A stretch of 64,000 nt of DNA from JBBIPA01 sp963820495 (GCA_963820495.1 CAWGAF010000001.1:1116001-1180000), one strand, 5' to 3'. Positions 34,780 through 42,774 are shown, counted from the stretch's first letter. A program made the numbers and translations. The notes: generated from the sequence alone by a model not told the origin.

Positions 34780-34896
34780 GCTGAAAAATATCTTGTTCAA
34801 CCCCCTTTATCCCCCAGTCTTGGGGGATTTTGGAATCTGGGGGACACCCCCAGACCCTCGGCATCCACCTCAGACGGACTGCACCACTTTTTCAGC
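34780..34896. repeat. MITE-like dispersed repeat, copy 2 (inverted)
   Basis: 117 bp from GCTGAAAAA to TTTTTCAGC, in inverse orientation to copies 1 and 3. The 11-base word GTCTAATAATG occurs on both sides (34764-34774 and 34898-34908), a possible target duplication although it lies 5 and 1 bases from the ends. Confidence 0.8.
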
Positions 34897-34934
34897 GGTC
34901 TAATAATGGCAAAATATTTTAAACTGTATGTGGT

Positions 34935-34973
34935 GTAAAATCATCTTAATAATTTTTTAACAATTAGGTTATA
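34935..34973 (+). promoter_or_regulatory. Candidate operator of the response regulator gene
   Basis: Four hexamers with exact 11-bp period: GTAAAA (34935), TTAATA (34946), TTAACA (34957) and GTTATA (34968). A TATACT overlapping the last (34970-34975) can serve as -10. The pattern suggests that an OmpR-type regulator, perhaps the one encoded downstream, binds here. Confidence 0.45.
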
Positions 34974-34977
34974 CTAT

Positions 34978-35011
34978 TGAGCAACAGGAACAAATGAGCA
35001 ACAGGAACAAA
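34978..35011 (+). repeat. Perfect tandem duplication of a 17-base unit
   Basis: TGAGCAACAGGAACAAA occurs twice head to tail, 34978-34994 and 34995-35011, in the 5' leader of the response regulator gene. Confidence 0.9.
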
Positions 35012-35030
35012 GAACCTTGGGATAACTGCT

Positions 35031-35732
35031 ATGTCAGCAAGTAAACGAGTTCTGATAGTTGACGATGATGCCAAAACGGTTGAGCTGGTAAGGCTCTACC
35101 TTAATCGGGATGGATACAAGGCATTAACTGCTTATGACGGTGTTGAAGCCCTGCGCCTTGCCCGCGAAAGCCATCCTGACCTGATCGTACTTGACCTGAT
35201 GTTGCCCGGTATGGATGGTCTTGAGGTTTGCCGCAGGTTGAGAGAAGAGTCAGACGTACCCATTATCATGCTAACTGCCAAGACTACGGAAAATGACCGA
35301 CTGGCAGGATTGGACCTGGGTGCCGATGACTATGTAACCAAGCCATTCAGTCCCAGGGAATTGGCAGCAAGGGTTCGGGCTGTGCTGCGGCGCATACCCG
35401 AGGAAGTACTCATGCGGGGACCAGAAGAAATCAAGTATGGTGAGTTAACCATAAATTTCCGCAAGCACGAGGCTAATCTTGCTGGCACTCTCCTGATCTT
35501 CACACCTATAGAATTCAAGTTGCTGGGTATACTGGCAAGGGAACCGGATAGGGTTTTCAGCCGGGCGCAGCTTATTGAAATGTCTGTTGGCTATGACTTT
35601 GAGGGCTTTGACCGTACCATAGATGTTCATATTTATAACTTAAGGAGGAAGCTGGAGGCGGTTGGCGGTCACTCGGTGTATATAAAGACCGTCTATGGTA
35701 CTGGTTACAAGCTCGGTATTAGAGCTGATTGA
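35031..35732 (+). CDS. OmpR/PhoB-family response regulator
   Basis: 233 aa. Receiver domain with acidic pocket VDDD, phospho-Asp in LIVLDLMLPGMDG, Thr of MLTAKTTEND and Lys of YVTKPFSPRE; then a winged-helix DNA-binding domain (FTPIEFKLLGIL, RTIDVHIYNLRRKL, GTGYKLG). It controls transcription in response to the kinase encoded 32 bases downstream. The start has no clear Shine-Dalgarno. Its upstream region carries 11-bp-spaced repeats, suggesting self-regulation. Confidence 0.93.
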   Translation: MSASKRVLIVDDDAKTVELVRLYLNRDGYKALTAYDGVEALRLARESHPDLIVLDLMLPGMDGLEVCRRLREESDVPIIMLTAKTTENDRLAGLDLGADDYVTKPFSPRELAARVRAVLRRIPEEVLMRGPEEIKYGELTINFRKHEANLAGTLLIFTPIEFKLLGILAREPDRVFSRAQLIEMSVGYDFEGFDRTIDVHIYNLRRKLEAVGGHSVYIKTVYGTGYKLGIRAD

Positions 35733-35763
35733 TATCAGGCTGTTTACAGGTTAAAGGTTTGTC

Positions 35764-37107
35764 ATGATTCATCGTTTGCAGTTTCGTTTGCTGGTGGCTT
35801 TCATCTTGGTAATACTTGTGGCTATTGGCGCTGTGTCTATTTTTGTGAGCCTTACTATTGGTGGTGAAATCAGGCAGTATGAAGAATATGTTGACCAGAT
35901 TCGCCTTGTCAGAACGGAGCGTTTGCTGGTTCGCTATTACTTCGATAGTGGTAGCTGGCTGGGTGTGCAGCCACTTATTGAACAGATGGGGTCACTTTAT
36001 GAGCGGCGTGTTTTAATTACCGACAGCAACGGAATAGTCGTTGCTGATTCTCAGGGCGAGCTTATAGGAAAAAAATATCAGGCGGACTCGCCTAGCAGGC
36101 CTCTGGCACCAAGACCTGACGGTAGCAATCTGGGGATACTGTATATATTTCGCAACGAGGCAGAATCTGCATCTGCTGCTCTGACTAAAGCTATTAACCA
36201 TTTCCTTGTGTTAGGTGGGGTGCTGGCAATAATCGTGGCAGCAGGGGTAACTTTTTTCATGTCGCGTCGAATCTTAAAGCCAGTTCAGGCTCTTACTGTA
36301 GCTGCTAAGAGGTTAGGGGATGGCGATTTTTCCCACCGTGTCCAGGTCAAGGGTAAAGGTGAAATGGCTGAGCTGGGTCAGACTTTTAATTCCATGGCTG
36401 AGAGCCTTGAGCGTGGCGAGATGCTACGGCGCAACATGGTTAGCGATGTTGCCCATGAACTAAGGACGCCAGTTTCCAATATCCAAGGTCAACTGGAGGC
36501 AATCGGTGATGGATTGATAAAACCTGATGTTAACACTTTTGACTCAATTCATGAGGAGGCAGTCCTACTGGCGCGCCTGATTGATGACCTGCAGGAACTG
36601 ACTCTTGCCGAGGCGGGTAAATTGAGCCTGTTTCAGCAGCCGGAGGATGTGGCACAGCTTATCCACAAAGCAGTGGCTGCTGCCAGCGCCAAGGCTACTG
36701 CCAGCGGTATTATCCTTACTATTGACTTGCCTGAGCAGCTTCCACTCTGTGATATCGACTCGCAGCGTATTGGTCAGGTGCTGCGCAATTTACTGGAAAA
36801 TGCCATAACCCATACACCCAAAGGCGGAGCTGTAACCGTTTCTGCTAGGCAGGTTCAGGAATACGTAGAGGTAAATGTTGTTGATACTGGTGAAGGTATA
36901 TCTGCTGAACACCTGCCCAACGTTTTTGAACGCTTTTACCGAGCGGATAAGTCTCGGACAAGGGCAACTGGCGGCTCAGGTCTGGGGCTTACTATTGCCA
37001 GGCGGCTGGTGGAAGCACATGGCGGTAAAATTGGAGTTCAGAGCGAATTAGGCAGGGGAAGCCGATTTTACTTCACTATTCCGGTTGCGAAGAATAGCAA
37101 GGTCTAA
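35764..37107 (+). CDS. Membrane sensor histidine kinase
   Basis: 447 aa. TM1 at residues about 9-31, an extracytoplasmic sensor of about 110 residues, TM2 near 140-162, a HAMP domain (RRILKPVQALTVAAKRLGDG), the phosphoacceptor motif VAHELRTPVSN and a HATPase domain with NLLENAITHTPKGG, VDTGEGI and GGSGLGLTIARRLVEAHGG. AAAGGT precedes the ATG by six bases. It forms a two-component pair with the response regulator upstream. The signal sensed is unknown; there is no PAS domain. Confidence 0.93.
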   Translation: MIHRLQFRLLVAFILVILVAIGAVSIFVSLTIGGEIRQYEEYVDQIRLVRTERLLVRYYFDSGSWLGVQPLIEQMGSLYERRVLITDSNGIVVADSQGELIGKKYQADSPSRPLAPRPDGSNLGILYIFRNEAESASAALTKAINHFLVLGGVLAIIVAAGVTFFMSRRILKPVQALTVAAKRLGDGDFSHRVQVKGKGEMAELGQTFNSMAESLERGEMLRRNMVSDVAHELRTPVSNIQGQLEAIGDGLIKPDVNTFDSIHEEAVLLARLIDDLQELTLAEAGKLSLFQQPEDVAQLIHKAVAAASAKATASGIILTIDLPEQLPLCDIDSQRIGQVLRNLLENAITHTPKGGAVTVSARQVQEYVEVNVVDTGEGISAEHLPNVFERFYRADKSRTRATGGSGLGLTIARRLVEAHGGKIGVQSELGRGSRFYFTIPVAKNSKV

Positions 37108-37219
37108 GATTTAACCTGGTAGACTTAGAATACTCCCATAACATGTTTCTGTATCATTTTCTGAAATCTATGTTGAAACCTGTTGAGGAAATTTTTAGTG
37201 CTGTTGTCGCTTGAGGCTG

Positions 37220-37408
37220 TTACTGGAATACTGTTATCAGATGGCAGGGTGGTATTATTAGCTGTGTTATATTGTCCTTTTTTGTGGCAGCAGTAGCTGC
37301 TGAGGCTAGTTCCTGAGCATTGACGTTAAATGAAAGCAGTGCCATGATAAGAATAGAGGCAGCTATTAATAAGATTAACATTTCTATTAGGGTTGCCCTT
37401 TTTATCAC
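37220..37408 (-). CDS. Small predicted exported/membrane protein (GTG start)
   Basis: 62 aa from a GTG at 37408 preceded by AAGGAG with a seven-base spacer. A basic start (VIKRATLIE) and a hydrophobic stretch of about 20 residues (MLILLIAASILIMALLSF) ending NVNAQ resemble a signal peptide or membrane anchor. No family is recognised. A longer frame starting at 37468 is less likely, because it would place the Shine-Dalgarno inside the gene. Confidence 0.55.
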   Translation of the reverse strand: MIKRATLIEMLILLIAASILIMALLSFNVNAQELASAATAATKKDNITQLIIPPCHLITVFQ

Positions 37409-37549
37409 GATAGGACTCCTTTTTCTGTTCGCTGGCTGATTAGTCTCGTTTATTATGTCGGGCTTCACTGTTTTCTGTAATTAAAAACGGAATAATGGAG
37501 AAAAGGTTTAGCCCAGGTTAGTCATTTTTCTGTCATTCAGCTAGTGTAG

Positions 37550-37706
37550 GGGCGGGTTTTTAAACCCGCCCTGCAGACCCAATCGGGTCTGTCTATAAAG
37601 TGAGGAAGACAGGGTTAAAAAAACAGGTCTTTAGACCTGTCCTCGGGTGCACCTGAAGGTACGGCCTTACGTTTTGACCACCCCGGTGGGCCACCTCTAG
37701 GAGGTG
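37550..37706. repeat. Cluster of perfect short hairpins downstream of the DUF5667 gene
   Basis: Five inverted repeats in 157 bases: GGGCGGGTTT/AAACCCGCCC (37550-37571), CAGACCC/GGGTCTG (37574-37591), ACAGGTCT/AGACCTGT (37623-37640), CCACC/GGTGG (37678-37689) and CACCTC/GAGGTG (37692-37706). The cluster lies 20 bases after the DUF5667 stop. None has a strong T-tract on that strand. The remainder of the 317-base gap shows no gene. Confidence 0.6.
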
Positions 37707-37725
37707 ACTCCAAAAAGATAGGGCT

Positions 37726-38967
37726 TTACCGTTTCGTTGTGTCGGTGCCGGTATTATCAGTGGTGGTATTATTAGTTGTGGAGCTTGGAGGTTTGGTCAC
37801 ATCTCCAGTGTTATTCCTTGTGCCTGAAGTTTCGCTGGGGGTAGAAGGGGTAATCGTAGGTGTTGGTATCACCTTGCCCTCAGTTCCAGCGCCTTGTTGC
37901 GGTGGTTCCTGGCTCCAATTTCCTTTTAAGGGATCAGGGATGGTTTGAGGGTTTCTAGGGTCCTGACGTGACTTAGGTTGAGTTTCGGGGTGCGGCTGTT
38001 GTAACTGAATTTGTCTGCTTTTAGATATATCGATAGCTCGCTGGATAGCTTGTTTGGACTGCTCTGGAGCCTTATTCTTTGCATTTTCCAGGATGTTGAT
38101 ATTTTTGGTAATGTTTACTCTTAGCGATTGTCTAAGCCTTTCCGCTTTGGTGATTGTAACCTTCTCTGGTGATGGAGCAGGCTGACCTCCTGCCTGTCCT
38201 GTCGTATCTTGAGGCTTCTCTGAAGTAGCCGATGTTGAAGGTTCCGGCGTTGGTATAGGCGAAGGTACAGGTGCAGGTTGTGCCGGTTCCGGTACTGGCG
38301 TAGGTTCAGGTGTAGGTTCAGGCGCAGGTTGTGTTGGTACTGTGGTGGTTTCCTGAGGAGTGGTTAGAGTTTGGCTGGTTTTAGTTTCTTCGACCTTCTG
38401 AATAGCAACTTCCGCTGCTTCCAGATTCTGAGCCAGTCTCTCTGTGGTTACTACAACCTGTTCAGTCTTTCCCTGGGTAGCCATGGTGGCGATTTCCTGT
38501 GACCTGGTTTCTGCCAGTTTAACGTTGATCTCAGCTTTATCTTCGTCGGAAAAAGTGAGCGTTAAGTGTGCCTGCTCTGTGGCAATTTTAACTGGATACA
38601 GTGGTTCGTCTGGCATGGCATTAGACGCTGCTGCTGCTGTGCCCACGCTGGATAAAACTAAGATTAAAACCACGGCTAGGGCTGGCATCCAGGCGCGCTG
38701 CAGGCTAAAGAAAGTTGGCTTTGGTTTGCTTTCTTTTACCTGTGCTGCGTACTGCTGTGCTGCGATAAACTGAGCTCGGGCACGGGCTTTAAAGTAAGGT
38801 CGAGGTTGGACCATAGAGGCACGCCAGTTCACGTTAAGGGCGGTTCGGAGCAATATCTCAAGCTCAGCCGCCACTTCAGGGTAACTCATGAGACAGTTTT
38901 CTACGCTGTCACCCTGGCGCAGCCGTTCAACACATTCTTCAAATATATCCTGTAATTGCCTGCTCAT
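37726..38967 (-). CDS. DUF5667-type membrane protein, probable partner of the ECF sigma factor
   Basis: 413 aa. A cytoplasmic N-terminal helical part (LQDIFEECVERLRQGDSVE, CLMSYPEVAAELEILL) resembles an anti-sigma-like region; one TM segment lies near residues 92-114 (WMPALAVVLILVLSSVGTAA). The external part has MPDEPLYPVKIATEQ.LTLTFSDEDKAEINVKLAETR (DUF5667), followed by a Pro/Thr/Glu-rich stretch of alternating PEPTP units. Its ATG overlaps the sigma factor stop (TAATG), so the pair is coupled. It may act as anti-sigma factor or envelope-stress sensor; that is inferred. Confidence 0.85.
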   Translation of the reverse strand: MSRQLQDIFEECVERLRQGDSVENCLMSYPEVAAELEILLRTALNVNWRASMVQPRPYFKARARAQFIAAQQYAAQVKESKPKPTFFSLQRAWMPALAVVLILVLSSVGTAAAASNAMPDEPLYPVKIATEQAHLTLTFSDEDKAEINVKLAETRSQEIATMATQGKTEQVVVTTERLAQNLEAAEVAIQKVEETKTSQTLTTPQETTTVPTQPAPEPTPEPTPVPEPAQPAPVPSPIPTPEPSTSATSEKPQDTTGQAGGQPAPSPEKVTITKAERLRQSLRVNITKNINILENAKNKAPEQSKQAIQRAIDISKSRQIQLQQPHPETQPKSRQDPRNPQTIPDPLKGNWSQEPPQQGAGTEGKVIPTPTITPSTPSETSGTRNNTGDVTKPPSSTTNNTTTDNTGTDTTKR

Positions 38968-39506
38968 TATATTCTTCCAGCAAGGAGTCTCCGCAGTGAT
39001 ACCGTACCATTGAATTGCAGGGCTTTTACTGTCCCTTCGCTCTTGCCCAGAATCTTGGCAACATCAGCAATCGGCAGTCCAGCAACAAAGCGCAGTGAAA
39101 TAACTTTCTGCTGAGCCGAGGGCAATTCCATAATGGCAGCATTCAATTCTGCGATTTCAAACTTCCGTTCTGTCGTGGCTACCGGGTCTTCGCTTCCAAT
39201 GGATGGTGGGGCATCATCCAGACTTGTCTCCGGGTTCTTGGCATATTTTCTGACATGATCGATGATCTGGTTGTGCGCAATTCGGAACAGCCAGGAAGCA
39301 AACGGTGCCTTGCCTGTTTTATAAGAACCGATCGCCTTCAAAGCCTTAATAAACACCTCCTGGGTTAAATCTTCTGCCTCAGCCTGTTTTCTTACTCTCA
39401 CATATATATAACGATATATCCTATCGAAATAAATATCGTATATTTGTGTAAAAGCCCATCTATTGCCATCTATCGCCTGCTGTACGATATATTCTTCGTT
39501 TACCAC
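38967..39506 (-). CDS. ECF-family RNA polymerase sigma factor
   Basis: 179 aa. Region 2 is clear (FTQIYDIYFDRIYRYIYVRV, AEDLTQEVFIKALKAIGSY, FASWLFRIAHNQIIDHVRK) and so is region 4 (LPSAQQKVISLRFVAGLPI, ADVAKILGKSEGTVKALQF). It directs RNA polymerase to a regulon, probably one linked to the envelope. It is coupled to the DUF5667 gene downstream. The upstream 249-base gap holds only a pyrimidine-rich stretch (CCTCTCACCCTGTATCCCTC) of the kind also seen at 60105. Confidence 0.93.
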   Translation of the reverse strand: MVNEEYIVQQAIDGNRWAFTQIYDIYFDRIYRYIYVRVRKQAEAEDLTQEVFIKALKAIGSYKTGKAPFASWLFRIAHNQIIDHVRKYAKNPETSLDDAPPSIGSEDPVATTERKFEIAELNAAIMELPSAQQKVISLRFVAGLPIADVAKILGKSEGTVKALQFNGTVSLRRLLAGRI

Positions 39507-39755
39507 CAGCTAACCTCGTTTAAACTGGTGGTATTATATAGTAAAACGAAAAACGATGGAAAAGGTTTAGCGTTTATTGATCAACCTCTCACCCTGTATC
39601 CCTCTCCCCTTCAACCCATCTGTCGCTACAAGTGCAGTGCAACAATCTTGGCGGATAATTTTGATGCATTTGTACCAGGGTTGACAAAGCGTTTGTATTC
39701 CAGCACTATATGCAGCAACTAGTTAGATACTGTAAATGGAGTGAGGAGGTAAAGT

Positions 39756-40037
39756 ATGGCTTTGGAACATGTTTCGGGTAAGAATGTAGGCAAAATAGCA
39801 TTATATGCCCTGAGCACCTGCCCCTGGTGTAACAAAACAAAAAAGTTGCTGAACGACCTGGGTGTGGACTACTACTATGCCAATGTTGACCTTTTAGGTG
39901 AGGAAGAAAAGGCTAAAGTTATGAACACAGTTGAGAAGTGGAATCCCAGCTGCTCTTTCCCGACTATGGTAATTAACGATAGTAAATGCATTATTGGGTT
40001 TCAAGAAGATGAAATTCGGAAGGCTTTGAAGCTATGA
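39756..40037 (+). CDS. Glutaredoxin-like protein
   Basis: 93 aa with a thioredoxin fold: active site STCPWCNKTKKLL (CPWC), the cis-Pro in SFPTMVIND and the glutaredoxin C-terminus CIIGFQEDEIRKAL. GAGGAGG precedes the ATG. Its stop overlaps the start of the FTR-rubredoxin gene by four bases (ATGA), so the two proteins probably work together, the reductase reducing the glutaredoxin. Confidence 0.92.
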   Translation: MALEHVSGKNVGKIALYALSTCPWCNKTKKLLNDLGVDYYYANVDLLGEEEKAKVMNTVEKWNPSCSFPTMVINDSKCIIGFQEDEIRKALKL

Positions 40038-40534
40038 TCGAGGAGTTAGCAGTAAGCCCCGATAATATCGATAAGTTATACTACCGGCTGCAGAGCGAAG
40101 CCGAGGCTGGCGGCTACCACCTCAACCCTAACGTGGATTTCACCAAAGAGCTGGTAAAAGGTTTGCTGTTTAACCAGGAAAGGTACGGCTATAGGGCTTG
40201 CCCTTGCCGGCTGGCATCAGGGCAAAAAGAAGAGGACATTGACATTATCTGTCCCTGCTATTATCGTGACCCTGACCTGAGCGATTATGGAACATGTTAC
40301 TGCGGTCTATATGTCTCCATGGAAGCCATAAGCTATGGTTCCATCCCGGAGCGGCGGCCGCCGAATAAAGAGAGGAGGAAGGTAATGACCAAGCCAGCGG
40401 AGAGTAGTATCTCTTCGCTTCCCTTGCCGGTATGGCGATGCAAGGTTTGCGGTTACTTATGTGCTCGGGAAGCTCCTCCCGATGTCTGTCCCATATGCAA
40501 AGCTGAAAAAGACCGCTTCGAGCGCTTTATCTGA
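40034..40534 (+). CDS. Ferredoxin:thioredoxin reductase catalytic chain fused to a rubredoxin-like domain
   Basis: 166 aa. Residues about 1-115 are the FTR beta chain, with GYRACPCRLASG, ICPCYYRDPDLSDYG and TCYCGLYVS; these CPC, CPC and CYC motifs hold the redox disulfide and 4Fe-4S cluster. A linker leads to a C-terminal rubredoxin-like domain WRCKVCGYLCAREAPPD..VCPICKAEKDRF, with two CxxC pairs for one Fe. The family reduces thioredoxin-type disulfides with ferredoxin electrons; the fused rubredoxin may feed or branch electrons. It overlaps the glutaredoxin gene. Confidence 0.9.
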   Translation: MIEELAVSPDNIDKLYYRLQSEAEAGGYHLNPNVDFTKELVKGLLFNQERYGYRACPCRLASGQKEEDIDIICPCYYRDPDLSDYGTCYCGLYVSMEAISYGSIPERRPPNKERRKVMTKPAESSISSLPLPVWRCKVCGYLCAREAPPDVCPICKAEKDRFERFI

Positions 40535-40642
40535 ATTAGGATTGGCGCAGTTTAGGGCCAGATTCCATCACCACGTCTACCGGATAATGATGGTGCGCTA
40601 CTAACAAGTATATTTTTATGAATGTAATTTGTGGAGCATTCT

Positions 40643-41077
40643 TTATACACGAACTAAATCACGGTTGTACTCTATCTCGGGGCATCTCCAGTGGATAGCC
40701 ATCTCTTTTTCCAAAAATCTATGCAGGATAAATTCTGCTGTAGCTACATTGTTGGCAAAAGGGATATTATAAGTATTACATGCCAGAAGCAATTCCCTTA
40801 CGCCTACTTCGTTGAGATTAAGTGAAGGATCATGCAAAAAGACAACCATTTTTAATTGATTCTGTGTTACAAGCCTGGCTATTCGCAAGTAACCACCTTC
40901 TGATCCACACTCAATAAGGCCCATATCCAACCCTGTCATCCGCCGAATAAACAACCCTGTGTCCATAGTAGCTACAATAGAGTATTGGGATATGCCGTCA
41001 CGATACTTTTCGATAAGTTTAATAAGGTCAAATTTTTTTGAATCTTGTGCTGTTAATGCTATATCAAATTTCCTCAT
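40643..41077 (-). CDS. Methylglyoxal-synthase-like domain protein, probably not catalytic
   Basis: 144 aa from the ATG at 41077, which has GAGGTG five bases upstream; an upstream GTG at 41089 is less likely. The fold signature is visible (FDIALTAQDSKKFDLIKLIEKY, ATMDTGLFIRRMTGL, MVVFLHDPSLNLNEVGVREL, ACNTYNIPFANNVATAEFIL). At the position of the catalytic Asp of methylglyoxal synthase (GGDQQ) it reads GGYLRI, so synthase activity is doubtful. It lies at the end of the phosphate regulon, with three 11-bp-spaced TTAACA-type repeats upstream, so it may be phosphate-controlled. Confidence 0.8.
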   Translation of the reverse strand: MRKFDIALTAQDSKKFDLIKLIEKYRDGISQYSIVATMDTGLFIRRMTGLDMGLIECGSEGGYLRIARLVTQNQLKMVVFLHDPSLNLNEVGVRELLLACNTYNIPFANNVATAEFILHRFLEKEMAIHWRCPEIEYNRDLVRV

Positions 41078-41130
41078 TTCACACCTCACTTATTACTTAT
41101 TTATAGATTAACAGGCCAACTTTATGATTT

Positions 41131-41158
41131 TGTTAATAATATGTTAAATACGTGTAAA
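41131..41158 (-). promoter_or_regulatory. Candidate Pho box upstream of the methylglyoxal-synthase-like gene
   Basis: On the minus strand, TTTACA, TTAACA and TTAACA at plus-strand positions 41153, 41142 and 41131, exactly 11 bases apart, 54 bases before the start. Confidence 0.6.
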
Positions 41159-41215
41159 ATCTTCAAATTTATTTTTACCACCTAGAGGAACTAAGCAAAA
41201 TTGAAGTGAACTCCC

Positions 41216-41884
41216 CTAGTACTTGGAAGCACCTATCTCTTCCATTTTACCTGTGGCTACAAAGACTACACGCTCGCAGATATTGGTCACACGATCAGCG
41301 CTTCGTTCTAGATTATGCGCTACCCACATAAGACGGGTTGCCCGGGTAATAGTCTTCGGATCCTCTGCCATAAAGGTAAGTAACTCCCGAAATACCTGGT
41401 CATAGAGTGCATCTACAGACTCATCTTCAGCGCTGATTTTCCTGGCTGCCTCAGCATCACGGTTGATAAAAGCATCAAGGGTTCTTCGCAGCATATCCGA
41501 AGTCTTTTCCGCCATCCGGGGAATATCCACGAGAGGCTTGAGCGGAGGTTCATCTCCAATCAATATTGTAATGCGGGCGATACCAACGGCATAGTCACCT
41601 ATTCTTTCTATTTCAGTAATAATATTGAGGATAGCAACAATAATACGGAGGTCACTAGCCATAGGTTGCTGGGTAGCAATCAGCTGAATACACTTCTCCT
41701 CAATCGCAAATCGCTTATCGTTTATTTTTTGGTCATCGGCAATTATCTGGTGTGCTGATTCTAAATCTCTTCTCTTCAGGCTATCGGTAGCACGGAGGAT
41801 AGCTTTACCTGCCATACTTCCCATAGCCAGGATATCATCTTGAATTTCCCTCAGTTTCTTATGAAAGATCGTCCTTATTTCCAT
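41216..41884 (-). CDS. phoU: Phosphate signalling protein PhoU
   Basis: 222 aa, two-repeat helical PhoU fold: FHKKLREIQDDILAMGSMAGKAI and LRIIVAILNIITEIERIGDYAVGIA, then ADPKTITRATRLMWVAHNLERSADRVTNIC with the E-x3-D metal-type motif. It links Pst transport to PhoR signalling. AAGGAG lies nine bases before the ATG. It follows pstB by 20 bases. Confidence 0.95.
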   Translation of the reverse strand: MEIRTIFHKKLREIQDDILAMGSMAGKAILRATDSLKRRDLESAHQIIADDQKINDKRFAIEEKCIQLIATQQPMASDLRIIVAILNIITEIERIGDYAVGIARITILIGDEPPLKPLVDIPRMAEKTSDMLRRTLDAFINRDAEAARKISAEDESVDALYDQVFRELLTFMAEDPKTITRATRLMWVAHNLERSADRVTNICERVVFVATGKMEEIGASKY

Positions 41885-41904
41885 GCTTATACTCCTTATA
41901 AGGT

Positions 41905-42747
41905 TTATCCAAATCGTCCGGTTATATAATCTTCTGTTCGTTTATCTCTGGGATTGGTAAAAATCTGAGAGGTTGCTCCGTATTCTACTAATATGCCAGA
42001 CCGATCCTCTTCCATCATAAAGAAAGCAGCCATATCTGAGACACGGGCAGCCTGCTGCATATTATGGGTCACGATGACTATGGTGTAATTCTTTGCCAGA
42101 TTTCTCATCAAATCCTCGATTTTTAGTGTGGCTATAGGATCGAGTGAGCTGCAGGGCTCATCCAATAGTATTATTTCCGGCTCAACGGCTATGGCACGGG
42201 CAATGCAGAGACGTTGTTGCTGTCCACCTGAGAGGGATGCCCCTGACTGGTTAAGCTTATCTTTGACTTCGTCCCACAGAGCAGCGCTGCTCAGACTGCG
42301 TTCTACAACCTCTTCCAACTCGCCCTGCCGGCTCCAGAGGCGTGTCAGTCTAAGACCCGCCGCCACATTATCAAAAATGGACATCGTGGGGAAAGGGCTT
42401 GGTTTCTGGAAGACCATACCTATACAACGACGGATGACGACAGGGTCGACACTCCGGGCATAGATATCCTGGCCGTCAAGCAAAACACGGCCAGCTACTC
42501 TTCCGCCATGTGAGACCTCATGCAGCCGGTTTAGGCATCGGATGAACGTGGACTTACCACACCCCGAGGGACCGATGATAGCCGTAATCAAATGTGACTG
42601 AATGTTGAGGCTTATATCCTTAATAGCCAGCATGTCACCATACCATGCGCTCAGGCCCTCCACTTCCAGAATATCTTTCTTGTCTTCAAGTTGGGCTTTA
42701 GTCTCGCTGCGATTGTTGTTACTAACCATGCTATATACTATATTCAT
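41905..42747 (-). CDS. pstB: Phosphate ABC transporter ATP-binding protein
   Basis: 280 aa from the ATG at 42747, seven bases after GGAAGGA; a TTG at 42765 is a less likely start. Walker A GPSGCGKST, ABC signature LSGGQQQRLCIARAIA, Walker B IILLDEPCSSLDP and switch His in VTHNMQQAARV. It powers phosphate import with PstC, PstA and PstS. Confidence 0.95.
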   Translation of the reverse strand: MNIVYSMVSNNNRSETKAQLEDKKDILEVEGLSAWYGDMLAIKDISLNIQSHLITAIIGPSGCGKSTFIRCLNRLHEVSHGGRVAGRVLLDGQDIYARSVDPVVIRRCIGMVFQKPSPFPTMSIFDNVAAGLRLTRLWSRQGELEEVVERSLSSAALWDEVKDKLNQSGASLSGGQQQRLCIARAIAVEPEIILLDEPCSSLDPIATLKIEDLMRNLAKNYTIVIVTHNMQQAARVSDMAAFFMMEEDRSGILVEYGATSQIFTNPRDKRTEDYITGRFG

Positions 42748-42774
42748 TTGTTTTTCCTTCCACAAATCTTCCGG

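Noticed and set aside
34631..34903. 90-codon frame across the secreted protein end and MITE-like copy 2
   Set aside because: It runs through a terminator and a repeat; composition is not coding.
33954..37706. Hairpin clusters considered as a CRISPR array
   Set aside because: The units differ in sequence and there are no constant repeats with even spacers, nor cas genes.
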